Assembly (NCBI GenBank): GCA_030562195.1
Contig: JAUJPP010000003.1
Span: forward strand, 16,957,398 to 17,021,397
Source of the DNA: Nipponacmea schrenckii
Taxonomy: Eukaryota; Mollusca; Gastropoda; Lottiidae
Length of the DNA stretch: 64,000 nucleotides
Reading direction: 5' to 3'
Of this stretch, positions 62,115-64,000 are shown piece after piece. Under the pieces are notes generated by a model that worked only from the letters and a program-made list of their open reading frames with translations, did not search any database and was not told where the DNA came from. The position numbers and the translations under genes were made by a program. Positions within the stretch are counted from its first letter, which is position 1; each line of letters begins with the position of its first letter.

Positions 62115-64000
62115 GTAAGTGCTTGTAGTTTCTAATATTTTTTGTGGTTTTGACTTAATGCCCTTTGAGGTGTTTACCTGTGATATTGAAATTATTTTGA
62201 TTTCTTGTTGTTCCAACGCCCTTTGTTTTGTTTTTATCTATTTTAAATTTAGTTTTAATTATTAAACCTATTTATATCGTATTCTAGTGCCATATTGCTT
62301 ATTTTGGTGCCAAATGCAGAAAATTAGAAAAATTAAAAAACTTCCAATTCTTCAAAATCTTATCAGAAATGTTTTAATCGTAATGTTTTCTCCTTAAAAG
62401 GCAAAATTTACCTTCAAACGTCGGTAGCAGCTATTTTTATGACAGAATTCAAAAACGAAATTTACCTTATTCCTCCTCCAAAACCACTTTTCTTTGGAAG
62501 TTTCTTTTGAATCCGGCAACATCTTCTGCAAAAATTCTAGCAATATTTTGAGTTTACAGCCAATATAAGCGAACAGAGTATGAACTTTCTCCATACAGCA
62601 TTATTTAAAGGAACGGATTTTAATGAAACTAGTATTATGGCAGATATCAAAGTATATTTCAAACCCTCAGATACCAACCTTTTTTTGAAAAGCTCGTTTC
62701 ACCAGAAACAAATTCTGTGCTTTCACATTATCTGTACAGTTGATAATGCCTGTCAGTTAGTTTTAAAAATATATATATATTTACCTCCGGCGCATAAAAA
62801 GTAAAACAATTTCAGTAATTGGAAATGAAATCGCACGAATGTGTGAACACCCCTATCAGTTCACTTCGCATCTTGGGTTCTTAATTATCGTGTAACTAGA
62901 CAAAATGAAAAATTATTATTATTTAATTTGATTTTTAATATTCCAGAAAAAGTTGTGTAGGCCTAATCTAAATATTTGCAACAGATGCCCAATTGGTAAC
63001 TATGGAGATTTATGTCAAAATATAATAAAAGGTAATGCCTCCTGTTCGATTTCAGAACGAGTATCGCAAACACCATGCAATATTTTCTACCCATATTTAT
63101 TAAGTTATTATTCAGAGCCCTGTATGACGTGTCGGGATCAAAAGACGATGCCCATATCAAACGCAAAGGCGATAATATTTTAGACAATAAGAATAATAAT
63201 ACGAAGATAATACTACGATAGTATGATATCATGTCTAAAATATTAATTCAATCAGAGACACTGGCGACACACATTGATTATGTATTTCTATAATAGCACT
63301 ATTCGATTACAGTCTCAAGTCAATGTCGGCTGTATATATAATGAATATAATCAAATAAAGTTACTTTCTGTGTGACTATGAAAATATATGTATGTTATCT
63401 GTTGAATGTATTTGTTCATTAAATGTTTTTTTTTTTCAGATTGCAGGGATGGCAAAGAGAAGGGGGTGGTTTCAAACTCTAGTTTGATATCATATATTCA
63501 ACCAAATATACACGGGCCAATTCTTCTAGTGAAATGTTATTTTTCACGAAGTATGACTGTCATCCAACATCGCGACAAACGATGCAATGAACTAGACTTC
63601 AACAGAAATTGGCATGAATATAAATATGGATTTGGTGAAGTACATGGCGAATACTGGCTGGGTTTAAGCAATTTTAAGGATATCAATGACAACTACCCTT
63701 CACTTGTCCTGAGATTATTCTTTCAAGACTGGAGATTATTTTTTTACAGTTTTAATTTGTCCAATGATTCAGACGGGTATAGATTTAATTTCGATAGATA
63801 CAAGAATTTTGTAAGGAATCCAACGAACATGTCTTTAATGAGCGGAGTCAAGAGTATGAGGGGTCAACCATTTTCTACATTTGATCGAGAATTTTACAAT
63901 CACAGTTGTCCTGACAGGTTTAAAGGTGGATGGTGGTATTTAGATGATTCCGATTGTGCTAAAGCCAATCTAAATGGAAAACACAATGATGTCAATTTAG
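61827..64000 (+). CDS. Secreted PAN-like / fibrinogen-related protein (FReD), 3' end off window
   Basis: Three exons in phase. Exon 1 starts MMLFLIVPALVTG, a signal peptide, then a PAN/apple-like segment with six or more Cys (DCCQSCSNTEDCRRIMFDKR, MCSLFESGENC). Exon 2 is a short Cys-rich EGF-like piece. Exon 3 is the fibrinogen C-terminal domain: DFNRNWHEYKYGFGEVHGEY, WLGLSNFKDIND, GQPFSTFDREF, CPDRFKGGWWYLDDSDCAKA and NLNGKHNDV. Proteins of this layout bind glycans on microbes in invertebrate immunity, known for ficolins and mollusc FREPs; the role here is inferred. The last 30-40 residues lie beyond the edge. An upstream coding exon is possible. Confidence 0.88.
62545..62806 (+). pseudogene. 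Penelope-like RT fragment inside FReD intron 1
   Basis: MNFLHTALFKGTDFNETS, DIKVYFKPSDTNLFLKSSFH, QILCFHIICT and NACQLVLK align with the post-catalytic part of copies A/B (MNFLDTTVFKGTNFDENRKL). Too diverged to be a recent copy. It has the same orientation as the host gene. Confidence 0.8.
62947..63031 (+). CDS. Exon 2 of FReD gene (EGF-like)
   Basis: KKLCRPNLNICNRCPIGNYG then DLCQNIIK; 85 nt, acceptor TATTCCAG, donor GTAATG. It leaves one base to complete the Asp of exon 3. Confidence 0.82.
63440..64000 (+). CDS. Exon 3 of FReD gene (fibrinogen C-terminal domain, partial)
   Basis: Polypyrimidine tract and TTTTTTCAG acceptor. The junction restores DCRDGKEKG, the usual start of the domain, and the frame is open to the window end. 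The Ca-site and polymerisation-pocket region (WWY...C...NLNG) is present. Confidence 0.9.

Noticed and set aside
62963..63232. 89-aa minus-strand ORF
   Set aside because: It lies antisense to exon 2 of the FReD gene and its intron.

Overview
The window is eukaryotic, AT-rich, repeat-dense invertebrate DNA. Spliced genes with GT/AG introns, a PAN plus fibrinogen-domain lectin gene, and tandem 'acaagggcaataactga' repeats that end in 'gacggacggacg...acaatatacgccc' all point to a mollusc, possibly a gastropod. The phylum is an inference. Nothing here looks bacterial or organellar.

Two host genes are supported by exon-by-exon reading, one at each end. At the left (minus strand, 664-8152) are the first six coding exons of a class-III, PLP-dependent phospho-lyase of the ETNPPL/PHYKPL (AGXT2-like) family; the rest lies off the left edge. 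At the right (plus strand, 61827-64000) is a secreted fibrinogen-related protein with a signal peptide, a PAN/apple-like cysteine-rich segment, a small EGF-like segment and a fibrinogen C-terminal domain that runs off the right edge. Splice phases agree at every junction in both.

The 53 kb between them is almost entirely repeats and mobile-element relics. In order they are: simple and satellite arrays, the main ones at 6.0-8.0 kb (about 160-bp units), 14.0-16.9 kb (195-bp satellite holding a TTAA-flanked piggyBac-type MITE), 16.9-19.55 kb (33-bp minisatellite with a higher-order period) and 21.2-23.9 kb; CR1-like LINE pieces (11.8-12.9 kb); a minus-strand DIRS-like tyrosine-recombinase retroelement (24.2-26.9 kb) whose recombinase appears to continue at 20.7-21.2 kb beyond two arrays, all lying between two halves of a C48 (Ulp1/SENP-like) protease domain; an APE-type LINE endonuclease (27.4-28.0 kb); further recombinase and transposase relics (29-36 kb); a 1,983-bp DNA transposon with long inverted repeats and a 6-bp target duplication (36.1-38.1 kb); a Ty3/gypsy relic interrupted by two insertions (39.2-42.4 kb); a Penelope-like relic split by a LINE (45.0-46.7 kb); a 125-bp hammerhead-like insertion (47.3 kb); a non-autonomous hAT (48.9-50.3 kb); and two nearly identical defective Penelope-like copies (54.4-59.75 kb).

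The most unusual point is that the Penelope-like family carries an overlapping upstream frame resembling an SGNH/GDSL esterase. The tail of this frame travelled with the second copy, so it was probably part of the mobilised unit. All element ORFs seen here are broken, so the interior reads as a graveyard of nested insertions rather than a functional gene cluster.
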